Of a stretch of DNA of 64,000 bases, positions 37,236 through 49,854 are shown piece after piece (positions within the stretch are counted from its first letter, which is position 1; each line of letters opens with the position of its first letter). The DNA is from Voacanga thouarsii (taxonomy: Eukaryota > Streptophyta > Magnoliopsida > Gentianales > Apocynaceae): positions 4,836,001 through 4,900,000 of the forward strand of contig JANUWF010001101.1 in the NCBI GenBank assembly GCA_026120185.1, written 5' to 3'. The notes beneath the pieces were generated by a model. It was given only the letters and a program-made list of their open reading frames with translations. It had not been told where the DNA came from and made no database searches. The position numbers were made by a program, and so were the translations under genes.

Positions 37236-37573
37236 ATAAATTTCTCAACAAATTAATATTATCTTTAATGGATCTAACTATGAGCTATGGGCTAAGAAAA
37301 TGTGTAATTTTCTCAAAAATAGGCTTTTATGGCTTATTGTTATTGGTAAAATACCCAAACCTACTAAGAAGAAAGATGAAGCAAAAGTTACATTTGTTGG
37401 GCGACTACTATTTTGGAATGGAATGAATCAATAGATTCTGACATGGCTTAATAATACCTATGCCAAAGCTATCAAAATTGATTTCTAAAGATTTGATATT
37501 GCTAAGGAGGTATAGAATTTTCTCAAAAGTCTGATAAAGTTAGTCAATTTCAGCTATATAAAATATCTTTATT
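37236..37573 (+). pseudogene. Copia gag relic, left part
   Basis: It encodes FNGSNYELWAKKMCNFLKN and GKIPKPTKKKDEAK, hallmarks of the N-terminal Gag region of plant copia elements (UBN2/gag-polypeptide type). Stops are present. It ends at VSQFQLYKISLF, where the Sirevirus inserted, and continues at 53098. No LTR of its own was found, so it may be a gag-only retrocopy or the remains of a larger element. Confidence 0.75.
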
Positions 37574-38117
37574 TGTTAACCCTAAGGGCTTTCTCCTATA
37601 TTTTGACTTATGATAAATATTGATATGAACTAACTTATGTAATCTATTGTGATAGGATATGTTTGACCTCTTTTCTTCTAAGGCATTTAGACATGATTGT
37701 TAGGCAACTCTTTAGTAATTAAATTCAAGTATGGAAGATCAAAGTATACGGGGTTGCATACCAAGAAGTCCTTATAAGAAGAACTTTAAACTAAGAAGTG
37801 TTATTAAGGTATTTCTATTAATTCATATGTCTCTGTATCTTTTGATTCCATAGATTTTTACCTTGAAGCACACAAAGAAGAAGATTTCAAAGTTTTGAAA
37901 ATTTCAAAATTTTGGATTGAGTAGTTTGGATGTTTCTGCATCCAAAATATTCGTCCAAAATCCTGTAAACTGTATTGAAATGTTTCTACCTACAAATGTG
38001 TCATTTTAGACTTACCTTTTGGATGCATCGTCATCCGAAACCTGAGTCCAAAATACAGATAAATTTAACAGAAAATTATAGCTGTTTTATAGCCGTTGGC
38101 ACTTCACCTTTTGGCTC

Positions 38118-38126
38118 TATAAATAG
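38118..38126 (+). promoter_or_regulatory. TATA box in Sirevirus LTR
   Basis: TATAAATAG, conserved in the 3' LTR at 52452-52460, is the likely core promoter of the element. Position and form only; the transcription start was not determined. Confidence 0.5.
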
Positions 38127-38311
38127 CCTCTAAGTAAGATTAGACAAAAGATTTTTGCAACATTCCTCTAAGAAACTCTATTGCTCAAATATTTACAAAA
38201 ATCTCCTCTTATCAAGTGCTTCAAAGTGAATTCATATTGTGTCTAAGGTAAAAGTATTTATACTTTGTACCTTAACGAACATCTACTCTAATAAGTGTGC
38301 TTTTACTGTTC

Positions 38312-38437
<126 letters not shown>

Positions 38438-38875
38438 ATCTCCTTTGTAGTACAAGATTGTGGTGTAAAACCCATTTGGGGTGAACCTTGTTGTGATTGT
38501 TTGTTTAAGAGGTTTTGAAAAACTTAGTGCAGTGATCCTCTCGTGTATGTGGTACAAGTTAATTTCATTCAGTAAAGTAAATGAAATCTGATTGAAAATC
38601 CTTAAGTGTGAGCTTAAGGTAGTGGACGTAGATCTTGGTAGATCGAACCACTATATATTCTATGTCTCATTTCTTTTCATTAATCATTTACTGCTTTGTG
38701 TTTCTTTCTTTATCTGAATCTAGATATATCTCAGAGAGTTCTTGGATAACTTTTTTTTGTCACCATAAAGTCGGTCCAAGAAACTTAATGATCTTTTTTA
38801 TACTGCAGTTCAGACGAGTCAAAAAAATTTTAGCTTGTCTAAAACCTTATTCACCCCCTCTCTAAGTTTTTCATT

Positions 38876-38891
38876 TAGTATAAGAGCTTGG
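38876..38891 (+). other. Primer-binding site of the Sirevirus
   Basis: TAGTATAAGAGCTTGG next to the LTR is a decayed form of TGGTATCAGAGC, complementary to initiator Met-tRNA. Confidence 0.7.
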
Positions 38892-38949
38892 TCTACATAG
38901 TCTTGGTTTAACAACTTTGTAGAAAAGATCTTCATACAAGCTCATCGTC

Positions 38950-40795
38950 TCTTCAATATGTTGAAGAGTCTTTAACAAATCGTCCTCCATTATTTAATGG
39001 AAACAACTATACATTCTGAAAAAATAGAATGAAAATCTATGTGTGTTCTATCAACTTTGAGTTATGGAGTTTGATAGAAGATGGTCCTTTTATTCCGTCA
39101 AAAATTGTTGATGGCATAAAATTACCTAAATAGAATGATGAGTTTAGTATGGAAGATAATGCTAAGATGACTTTAAATTTTCAGGCTATGAACATTTTAT
39201 ATTGTGCACTAGATTCAACTGAATACAACCGTGTTAGTGGTTGTGATTCAGCCCATGAAATGTGGAGATTACTTGAAGTCACCCATGAGGGGACAAACCA
39301 AGTCAAAGAATCAAAACTGGGGTTTCTGATTCATGACTATGAATTATTTACAATGAAGCCGAATGAAAGCATCACTGATATGTTCACGAGATTCACTAAT
39401 ATTTCAAATGGTCTCAAAACCTACGGGAAGGTTTATTTCCTTAGGGAACAAAATCGAAAAATTTTAGATGCCTTACCAAAAAGTTGGTAGCCTAAAACTC
39501 TTGCAATAGAAGAATCCAAAGATTTAAAATCCTTACCAACCGAAGAGCTGATCGGATCTCTTCTAACTCATAAGATGAAACTTAAAAGATTTCATGAATC
39601 TAATGATCATGATAGAGGCAAAAAGGGAATAGCATTGAAAGTTGAAAATGAAGATGAAGAAACAAGTCTTTTGGAAAGCAGTGAGGGTATAGAAATGGAT
39701 AACGAAGATTTGGCTATGCTAGCAAAAAAATTCAGAAGAATGTTCAATAAAGGGAACTACAAAAGAGGAAAAAAGTTTGTGAGAAAGAAAGGACAAACCT
39801 CAACATTCAAACCTCAATGTTATGAATGTAAAAGCATTGATCACTTCATTGCCGACTGTCCTGTTGCAAAAGGTAAAGAAGGAAGAACGTTTAAAAAGAA
39901 GAAAGATCTGAAGGCAAAGAAAGGTAAATGATTGATGGGAACTTAGAACTTAAATGAAAATGAGTTTGAAGATGGAGATTCTGAAAATAAAACTGTCAAC
40001 ATATGCTTCATGGCCTTGGAAAACGAGGTAAACTCTTCTACATCTAATTTTATGTCTAATTCGCTTATATATATGACTGAAAAGCATGATGATCCGAATG
40101 AGTTGTTAAGTGATATATTTCATGAATCAAAAAAATTGTCTAGAAAGAATAAAAAAATGAAGTTGAAGATTAAATGTTTGATGGAAGAAAATGAAATATT
40201 GCTAAATGATAACAAAATGTCTCTTGAGTCACATATGAGTACTATTATTGAGAAAGATGTGATCATGACTTTTTTTGAAATATGCATCTCTGGAAAATAA
40301 AAATTTGTGTTATCAAATTCAAACTCTTGAAAGTATGGTTAGAACTTTTAATGACATGAAAAATAGAGTCAATGATCTTACCACTTGTATTGAAAAATTC
40401 ACGAATGGTAAAAGCAATCTGGAAAAGTTTCTTGGAACTCAACATCAAGTTGGAAACTGAAATGGCTTAGGATATAGACATGAGGATAAGGACAAAATTT
40501 ACAAGCCTAGATTTGTTTATGCTGGAAATCGAAATGGCTTAGGATATGAACATGAGAACAAGAGCAAAAATAACAAGTCTCAATATGTTAAATCTGCCTT
40601 ATGTTACAGAATACACAAAGCTTGCACATATTGTGAAAAATCGGGACATATAGTTTCAAGATGTCTTATTAAAAGAAAAGTGAAATCTGGTAGAATAACA
40701 TTCTAGAAAATCAAAGAAAATGTTACTAACCTTTATGGACCTAAGAAAGTGGGGGTACCAAAAATCATTCCTCCTTCTCATGTATAGGCACCGTC
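38950..40795 (+). pseudogene. Sirevirus gag
   Basis: The N-terminal region has RPPLFNGNNY and VTHEGTNQVKESKLG, then a basic region with a zinc knuckle CYECKSIDHFIADC (near 39820). A coiled-coil-like stretch at 40010-40460 is followed by a second knuckle CTYCEKSGHIVSRC (near 40625). Two knuckles and a long Gag are usual in Sireviruses. A 72-bp in-frame tandem duplication lies at 40452-40595. Stops near 39020, 39130, 39490 and 39930 and a frame change near 40280 inactivate it. The exact start is uncertain. Confidence 0.85.
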
Positions 40796-40796
40796 T

Positions 40797-43700
40797 TTGA
40801 GCTTCACCAAGTGGTTCTTGGACAGTGGTTGCTCAAGACACATGGTTGGAAACGCAGCTTTGTTAGAGGATATACAAACCACAAATGAAGGATTTGTTAT
40901 ATTTGGAGACAAGAAGAAAGGAAAGATTCTTGGTATTGGTAATATTGGTAAAGGTTACTTAACCATTATAAAACGAGTTTTACTTATTGATGATTTGAAA
41001 TATAACTTGCTTAATATTAGCTAACTTTGTGATAATGGTTGCAAAGTTATGTTTGAAAAGGATTCTTGTTCTATAATTGACAGCGCAAATCTTGAAACAA
41101 TCTTTACTACCAAATGTATTGGAAATGTATATGTGTTTTATCTAAATAACCTTATAGCTAATGGTATTAGATGCCTATCCGTACATGACAATGATGGTTA
41201 TCTTTTGCATAAAAGATTAGCTCATGTATCTTTTAATTTGCTAAATAAACTGTCTTCAAAAGAACTTGTTAGGGGACTGCCAAAAATGAAGTTTGATAAA
41301 AACAAATTTGTGATGCATGTTAGTTTGGGAAACAAATCAAAACCTCTTTTAAACTGAAGAAAATGATTTCAACCTCAAAACCACTCGAATTAATTCATAT
41401 GGATTTGTTTAGACCGATGAGAATTGTTAATCTTGGAGGTAAGAAGTATACATATATACGTGTTGATGATTTTTCTAGATTCACTTAGACTTTATTTCTT
41501 GGACAAAAGGATGAAATGTTTTTTGAATTTTTGAAACTAATTAAATGCGTCCAAAACTCGATTGGATGCAAACTGATTTCTATTAGAAGTGATAATGATA
41601 AAGAATTTTGTAATAATAAATTTACTCACTTCTGTGATGAAAATTGAGTCTTTCACAATTTTTCAGCAACAAAAATCCCTCAACAAAATGGTATTGTTAA
41701 AAGGAAAAATCGCACTTTGCAAGAAATGGCTAGATCAATGCTTTGTGAAAATACCCTTCTAAAATATTTTTGGGCGGAAGCTGTTAATACAGTTTGCTAT
41801 ATAATAAATCGAGTTATGCTAAAACCATTTTTGAAAAAAAAACTCTTTTTGAACTTATATTTGACAAAACTCTATCTATCTCTTAGTTTAAGGTGTTTGG
41901 ATGTAAATGTTTTATCCTAAATACCCGAGATAATCTTGAAAAATTTGACAGTAAGTCCATTAAGGCCATATTTCTTAGTTACGCTTCCAACAAAAAGGCA
42001 TATAGAGTATACAACAAAAGAACTTTTTGTGTGGAAGAATCTGCGCATATTGTGTTTGACGAATATAACATTTATACTTCAAAAAGAGATGATGATAATG
42101 TAGGAAGTTCAAAGGAAGTCAAATTAGATCAACTCAAAGCTCTACCGCTAGATACTCATGCAAAAGAAGAAGAAATTGAAGAGTTGCAAGCTGAACAAGG
42201 AAAAGAACAAATTAAAGATTCTACGAATCAACAATTGCCAAAAGACTGGAAATACAAAACAAGTTATCCCAAAGAACAAATCATTGAGGATCCAAACTAT
42301 GGAGTTAAAACTATGCGGTATTTCATTGACAACTTTACTCTTCTTTCAAATATTGAACCTAGTTGTATTGATATCACATTGCATGATGAATTTTGAATTA
42401 TTGCTATGCAAGAAAAATTAAATCAATTCAAAAGAAATCAAGTTTGGAAACTTGTCCCTAGACCTCTTGATCGTCCTGTTATTGGTACAAAATGGGTATT
42501 TAGAAATAAACTTGATGAAAACAGGACTGTGATTAGAAATAAAGCTAAATTAGTCACCCAAAGATTTAATTAAGATGAAGTTATTGATTATGATAAGACA
42601 TTCGCTCCTGTTGCTAGACTAGAATCTATACGAATGCTTCTTGCCTTTGCACCCTTCAAAAATTTCATACTCCATCAAATGGATGTCAAGAGTGCATTCC
42701 TAAATGGTTTTATTGAGGAGAAAGTATATATTGAACAACCTCCTGGTTTTATTCATAAGCACTTTTCAAATCACGTTTTCAAACTTTTTAAAGCTCTTTA
42801 TGGATTAAAGTAAGTTCCAAGAGTTTGGTATAAAAGACTTAGTGGTTTCTTTATTTCAAAAGGTTTTTCTAGAGGCTTGATTGATACCACCTTGTTTATC
42901 AAATCTAATAATTCTGGTGATTTACTAATTGTTCAAATCTATGTTGATGATATCATTTTTTGTGCTACTAACGACTCTTTGTGCAAGATGTTTACTAAGA
43001 CTATGCAACAAGAATTCGAAATGAGTATGATGGGAGAACTAAACTTCTTCCTCGAACTACAAATTAAGCAAACCAAGGATGAGATCTTCATAAATCAAGC
43101 TAAGTATGCTAAGGAGTTGCTCAAAAGGTTTGGAATGAATGAAGCAAAAGAAATCTGCACACCTATGAGCATTTCTATAAAACTTGATCAAGATGAAAAG
43201 GGTAAGAAAGTAGATGAACAAAAGTATAGAGGTATAATTGGAAGTCTACTCTATCTTACTGCTAGCCGACCAAACATTATGTTTTCAATATGTTTTTGTG
43301 CTTGCTTTCAATCTTGTCCAAAGGAATCACATCTATGTGTAGTAAAACACATACTCTGATATCTAATTGGCACATATAACTATAGCTTATAGTATCCTCA
43401 CACTAATACATTTGATCTTATAGAATACACTGATGCAGATTATGCATGCCGTAAAGTTGAAAGAAAAAGTATTAGTGGCCATTGTTAATTTCTTGGACAC
43501 TGTCTTATGTCATGGCATAGTAAAAAGTAGACATTTGTATCCTTATCCACCATTGAGGCTGAATACATTGTAGCCGGTAGTTGTTGTGCTTAAATTTTGC
43601 GGTTGAAGAATACATTGCTAGATTTTAGTCTTAATTTTAATTGCATACCTATATTATATGATAACACAAGTGCTATCAATCTAACAAAAAATCCTGTTCA

Positions 43701-43881
43701 ACATTCTCGGACAAAGCATATAGAAGTTAAACATCATTTCATCCGAGATCATATGCTCAAAGGCGATGTGTGTGTTGAATATATTTCAACGAATGAACAA
43801 CTTGCAGATATCTTCACTAAACCTCTAGTTGAAGAAGGATTCAACAATCTGAGAAGATGTTTGGGAATTACAAAAATCTGA
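40797..43881 (+). pseudogene. Sirevirus pol: protease, integrase, RT, RNase H
   Basis: Protease: WFLDSGCSRHM (40809 on). GAG-pre: 41049-41357. Integrase core: 41380-41920, with HMDLF and IRSDN, but the third acidic residue is Lys (GIVKRKNR, near 41700), so it should be inactive. RT: MDVKSAFLN (near 42680), IYVDD (near 42940). RNase H: all four acidic positions visible (TDADYA, EAEY, YDNTSA, LADIFTK), ending about 43881. Many stops, including one in YGLK near 42810. Confidence 0.9.
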
Positions 43882-44179
43882 TAACTATCCATTTAGCATA
43901 AGTCTTCTTTATTTTGTAGGATTTGTAAAGAAAACGGTTTTGGAAACAGTGTTTGTATCCAAAACGCATAAAAAACTGTTTGGACGTATTATTTAAATCT
44001 AAATCCCGTATCCAAAATGCATTTCAGAAAAAGACTTGTTTGGATGATAATTTCGGGTTGCGTCTAGCTCCAAAACACTCTTTTATATATATATTCTATA
44101 TTTTTCCTTATTCCAATTTTTGAATTTTAAAAAGTTGGTTTGCGTGTTTCTCTAAACTTTTTGTGAAAATTTTATCTTT
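43882..44179 (+). other. Sirevirus pol-env spacer with TCCAAAA motifs
   Basis: Noncoding spacer holding at least three TCCAAAA or TTTGGA motifs. The 38 bp at 44005-44042 recur at 51445-51482, beyond the env-like ORF. Confidence 0.6.
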
Positions 44180-45097
44180 TCAATGCACTTTATATCATAT
44201 TACTCTAGACATTCAAAGCACTCTAATTTTTCTCAAAACCCTTGTAATCGATTCTTCCAAAAACTATCTGTGTTCTTCTTCTCCAAAGAAAAACCGCCAG
44301 TCCAAAAAGAAAAAGCCCTAATCTTACTAATGGTAAAGATAAAATCTTCTATTCCAAAACCAAAGAAGGGGCACAAAACATCTCCGAAGATGAAGAAAAA
44401 GAGTTCAACTTCAAGCAAAACGAAAGGGAAAAAAGTTTCTCCTCAACCGGACTTCTCGGCGTCTCAGTACGATTTATCAAAGTCTTCTCCAGAACAAATG
44501 AGTTCTGAAAATCAAGTACTCCATTTCATAGACTCTAAATGTGAAACTGATTATAATGACTGGGTGTCAAAGAATAGAACGGTTATTTCTGGTTACCATG
44601 ATAATCCTTCGGCCTTTCTAAATCTTTCAAATGTTCTGGATATGTATGAACACATTAGATGGAATAGTTTACTTTCTGTCGATGAGAAATTATTTACTCT
44701 TCTTGTCTAGGAATTTTATGCTAATTTAAAAAAAGGTCATCTTGAGGAAACTGAGGGAGGTTTCATGATTCGTTAGTATGTGTCAAGAGTTAAGGGAAAA
44801 GACATTGAGTTTAATCACTGTCTGTTAAATAGGATCTGTGATGTGAGGGATGCTGGAATTCAGTATTTTGAGTTGAACAAATTTCTTGAGGGAAATGATA
44901 TCTTTGTTTTGAAGAATTTTGAGGAAATCTTCACTGGAATGAAAAGTTTTGGGAACCTTGGTAATAGAAGTACGAAGTCGCTTAATAGGGTTGGAAGGAT
45001 TTTGCACCATATGGTGTCCACTATGGTGGTTCCAATCTATGAACAAAAGACCTCCATAAGCATTTTGCAAATGGTAATCATGTTGACCCTAGCAGAG
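44180..45097 (+). pseudogene. Sirevirus env-like ORF, first part
   Basis: Open from 44183 to 44710 with a Lys/Ser/Pro-rich N-terminus (from about 44330), then a stop. The reading continues through EFYANLKKG, YVSRVKGKDIEF and on to 45097, resembling the domain named 'putative plant transposon protein'. Sirevirus ORFs in this position are called env-like, but no envelope function has been shown in plants. I see no convincing signal peptide in this copy. Stops near 44708 and 44776 and a solo LTR at 45098 inactivate it. Confidence 0.65.
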
Positions 45098-45700
45098 TGT
45101 AACACCCCGCAACCTAGACCCGTCAGGGCCGGGGATGTCGCCCCGTCCAAAGGACAAGGGGTCTTTATAACTAGGTCACCCAAATAAAATAGCGAATTAA
45201 AATAATACTTTAACTCAAAAATTTATTATATCCCAAGAATAAATCCATGAATTCCCAAACAAAAATCCATAAATAAAAATTATCCACTCTCAACTCCCCA
45301 AAGCATTACATAAGAATAAATGAAAACATTCTCTTCCAAGAAAGATAATACTAGCTACTTATCCCCACAGCAGGATCGACCTGAAATCATGGTAAAAAGA
45401 GTGATGAGACAGAAATCTCAGGAAGCCCCGTGTGTGAGTTGGGCTAAAAAGACAAAACACTTTTCATGATGCATGCACTAGCAGTATATCAAAAGCTTGT
45501 CATGCCTTCTTTACAAATTTAACTCTCACTTCTTGAAAGATAGTAGTGAGAAGTCATGGAGCAAAATGCTCTTAAAATATTCTGTTTGGAAAGATATGAA
45601 TAATTAAAAGATTTTGAGCTTCGAATAAAATTCCAATGTCACTTTAAAACAGTTCCCCAAAAATAGCTCAACAATTAAAGCAACCAAGTTAATCTGACAA

Positions 45701-45872
45701 GGCACAGCGGTGGCTCTCACACCAGGTGAAGCACTTGACCCCCGACAGGTGGTGAAAGGGCACAGAGGTGGCTCTCACTCCTGTGAAGCACTTGACTCCC
45801 AACACCTGGTGAAAGGGCACAGAGGTGGCTTTCACTTCTGTGAAGCACTTGACCGCCAATACCTGGTAGGTG
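45701..45872. repeat. Minisatellite, three units of about 57 bp
   Basis: Units start GGCACAG at 45701, 45759 and 45816, each with GTGGCT, TCAC and GTGAAGCACTTGAC. It lies in the LTR region that in other copies holds CACCACACTTTG-type repeats. Confidence 0.85.
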
Positions 45873-48800
45873 TACATCCTACCGAGTGAAATACTCGTCC
45901 CTCTCTCACTCAATCCAAACTGGTTGTCCCACTTCCGGCCGTCGATTCTACCAGAACCCCGTCGCTAGCTGAGGACGGCTCAACCTTCTATACTGACACC
46001 CTGATCGAAAAGAGTCAACCTTTCGGAGGTGGCCACCTGCCGAGAGATATCCCTAGACCAACCAAAGGCTAGTATAAAGGCCTAGCCACCATTGAGTACT
46101 TAACGTTATTCAATCTTCACAATTCATAAGGCTCCATAGTGGAACCTACAAAATTAGCTCAATACAGTTCCAAATAACATTTTTCAACTCGTACAAAAAT
46201 TTTAGAAGGCATGATTTTAAGTCAATAATTTATTCCACAAATTCATAGTGGAGGAGCCACATGCTCAAATAAGTCATGCTGTGATTTTCAAAAATTAGAT
46301 GCATGCCCAAAAATTTATCTCTTGCATATTCAAAACAAATCAAAATGTTTTATGCTTGGCTCCTAAGTCATGCCTGACACATTTTAAAAATTTATAAATC
46401 TAGAAGTTTCTAAAATTAGAAGTTTTCCAAATGTAGAAAGTTTCCAAAATAAGAAGGTTCCAAATATAGAGGTTTTCAAAATTAGCTACCGTGCTAAAAT
46501 TTTGTATTTGCAAGAGATACTCACCAACCTTACTTTCAAACCAAGATAATAAAATAAAATAAATTTCATGAATGTAAGGGAACTTACCTTATCCTTAAGC
46601 CTAGGGTATGAACTCTAGTAAGTTGGTCCCTACCCTTGACAATCTTCTAAATCTATCAAAGAGTTCATATAAATTAATTACAACACTTTCTAGATCATCC
46701 CAAAAGAAAATTAAGTCCAAAATCGACTTTCACAAATAAAACAAACTCAACTCACTACTACCATGATCCTAGTGTCCCAAGCTTTAAGGCCAAATAATAA
46801 ATAAAAAGGGTTTATAAGCTAAGTCTAATTTGATATTTAAAATAATTAGTGTTTTGGAAAATACGTACTAATAAGTTGAAGGTTTAAATCTTGCTAAGAA
46901 AGATTTAGAGTTTATTTAATGAAGAGTCCTAGGTGGGATTAGGTAAAATAATGATTTATTAATAATTTAGTTGTTAGAAAATAATTGATAACTAAAATTA
47001 GTTGAAAATAAATTTAATGAGTCTTGCTTGAAAGATAATAAATAAATTTTTAATGGGTTTTGATTAAAAGATAATAATTAAATTTTTAGTAATAAATATT
47101 TTACTAATTATGATTATTTCCATAAAAGGCTTTATTTGATATTATCATTCTATATATAATATCTATATATTTTATTTCTAGCAAAAGCTATTATTTATTT
47201 GACTAAAATATCCTTATTATATATAATAATCGAAATTTACCCCTCCTAGGGTTTTTTGGAAATTACTAGCAAAATCCCATTATGAAATATTTTATCCATG
47301 AAATAAAAATTAGCTTAGGAACAACTAGGTCATGATCATATTTCTATGGTTAACCACACAATCATGAGTATATACAATCCTTCAATTGATCAAATCATCC
47401 AAATCATGTATGTAAGCATAGATCTAGACTTACTAAGGCATGATCTAACTATTACTAGTATAAATATAATCATAGCTTCAATAATCACACAAGAATATAA
47501 TTCTTATTCATCATAGACGACATAATCTCTAGCATACTTGATCATGGAGACATACATCAAACCCTAGAACACCATATATTCAACCAAGATAAGCAACTCA
47601 TGCAAAAATCACATCTCCAACATATTCATACATATATTCATGCTTCAATCTCAACTGATCACAACAATATATACTCAACCCTATTCATGATTCATCTTCT
47701 ATCAATATCATCCTAGAGACATGAGTCTAGAATTTAAAAAAAAGGGTTAAAAAGGCTTACTTGATTGATGAATACCTTGAAGGAGTTTCGAATGAATCTA
47801 AGCCCCTAGATGCCTAAATCCATCTAAAGGAGATGAATGAAACATGGCCATGGTTGATGAAATCATTCGGCCAAGAGAGAGGGAGAGAAAAGAGAAGAAG
47901 AGAGTTCATTAGCATGTTTAAACCCATATATATTCATTAGAGATCAAAGATTAGTGAAGATGAAGTTGATTGAACAAACCTACCTTGAAGGTGTTCTTGA
48001 GCCTTCACAAAATTTCTGATTTTTTATCCAAAAGTGCAAGTTGGATTTTGGAGTTTGATGTTAAAAATGGTACGGATGGACTCACAGTAATGAATAGATG
48101 AAATCTGAAATTTTTAGTGGTAGTTTGAAGTGATTTGGAGAGGTATTAGGTGAAAGGAAGTAGTAGGTGTTCTTGGTGTAGTGTGTGTGTTCTTGGAGAT
48201 TGAAGGGAATTGAGAGATTGTAGTGTAGCTACCGAAAATTCTGAGGGAATTAGGCTGGCCGAATTTTTGTAGGGTTTAGGGAGTTGTTTCTCTGAGTTGG
48301 AAGGAAAAGGGGAAGGTTAGTTGTCAAAATCCTTGAAGAATATTTTGTGAAGCAAATTTGGAAACTAGATATCACAAGAATATCTTTGATTATTGGAGAG
48401 CTTTTGGAAATCTGCCATGGATGAATTTCTGGGCAGTGTTTTGGTTGAATGAAAGCTGGATGAAGGAGGCTTAGGGTGGCCGAATTATGGAGTATAATGG
48501 TGAAGAGAAGGTCTGGTTGTTTGAGGTATATTTTATGGAAAGTTGTTAAATCATGGTGGCTGGAATTTTGGTATCCAAATCAAGGTATGATTGCAGAATT
48601 TTTTTGGAAATCTTTTAGGCATCCATGGCTGGATTTTCGTGAAGAAATTAGGGAGGACAATGGAGTTCAGTTAATGGAAGTTTAAGGGTGGTTTTTGCAG
48701 AAAAATGATGGTGTTTCGGCTAGGGTTGAATTAGGAAATAAAGCTGGACAAAATTCTGCACAACATTATTTCGCATGGCTGGAATTTTCTGGGCAGTTTT

Positions 48801-49530
48801 CGGCTGCCCTTTTCCAGGAGATTTGCAGAGGCTTTTGAGGGGAATTTCAGGGGCTTTCAAGGCTGGTTTCCAGCCTACTTCATGGAGGAAAAACATGGCT
48901 AGGGTGCTATACAAAAACTGGAAGAAAACAGCTTGGTTTTGGACCTCCAAAGCTGCGATTTGTATAGGATTTTTTTTCTGGTTTTGCACCATCTTTGTGC
49001 TATCCGAAAATAGCCATAAAAATCCAGATTCTAAGTTGATCAAAAGGGCCATTTTCTGGCAGTATTTGGGAGGAAATAATGGTCAAGAATTTCGACACCT
49101 TGAAGGCACACAAAGCTGGAAAATTTTCAGTTCTATGTACAAAGGGAAATGAACCTAGCTAAAGTGAATTTTTAGAAAGTTCACTAAGGAATTTAATTCA
49201 CTTGAAATCTTTCCCCCTCATCCATTGTTTCGGTCCATATGATGTCTTTTACTAAGACATTTTGAACCTTCAAAGCCACAACACATTGCTGGAATTTTTC
49301 TAGAATAAAATTAGCTTGAACACAATGAACAAACTAATGAATTGAGAATTTGAAAAAACTAAGGATCAAGAGGAAATGAATTCCCCTTAGAATTTTTGTG
49401 TAGAGCAAAAGAGTAGGATTTGAAGACTCCTATCATGTCTCTCATAGGACAACATCTCTACCCTACTCCAAACACCATTAAGGCCAACAATGATACTTCC
49501 CAAGCAAAAATAAAATTTAATCATGCTGTA

Positions 49531-49604
49531 GCTCTAATAATGGAATTTGAACCCAAGACCTCAAGAATCAATTCTAAGGCTCTAACCACTACACCACAAC
49601 AACT
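49531..49604 (-). other. tRNA-like block, best copy
   Basis: On the minus strand GTTGTTGTGGTGTAGTGGTT carries an A box (TAGTGGTTAGAG). It is followed by a T-arm-like TTGGGTTCAAATTCCA (B box GGTTCAAATTC). Spacing and D- and T-arm sequences resemble tRNA-Asp or tRNA-Glu. The acceptor stem does not pair well, so it is not a functional tRNA gene. Confidence 0.55.
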
Positions 49605-49854
49605 CTTGTTCTTATTTCCTCTCTAAAAATATTTTCCTATTCAATCCTCAAGCTATCTCCCTTTTTCCACCTTAGGTAAAAATTACCATTTTGCCCTTCC
49701 CACTCAATAATCACAATCAAGCCCTCTAGATTATAAAACACAAATTCAATGCACATAAAACTATATAAAAATATATTTAAACATGAAATAAAATATGATA
49801 TGCATCCCAACCCCCTTACTCTAAGGTTGGTTTCGACTGGGGTTTCACACAAAG

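Larger units (their letters stand above)
45098..49849 (-). repeat. Chromovirus solo LTR (4752 bp) in the Sirevirus
   Basis: Plus-strand TGTAACACCCC to GGGGTTTCACA. Flanks CAGAG (45093-45097) and CAAAG (49850-49854) are a 5-bp target duplication with one change. It is longer than and diverged from the LTRs at 21449 and 27963, so it is another subfamily. No pol is attached. It holds a 57-bp minisatellite and a tRNA-like block. ORFs inside (such as 48476-49152) show no known domain. Confidence 0.9.

Noticed and set aside
45701..45872. CRISPR-like array
   Set aside because: Units are contiguous without spacers, only three in number, and lie in a plant LTR.
45689..45913. Repetitive 74-codon minus ORF
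   Set aside because: It is a translation of the 57-bp minisatellite in a chromovirus LTR.
48476..49152. ORFs of 69, 110 and 125 codons inside the LTR
   Set aside because: Inside a solo LTR, overlapping on both strands, with no recognisable domain and no counterpart ORF in the sister LTRs.
49531..49604. Functional tRNA gene
   Set aside because: A and B boxes are present but the acceptor stem does not pair and the sister copies are more decayed; kept only as a tRNA-like block.
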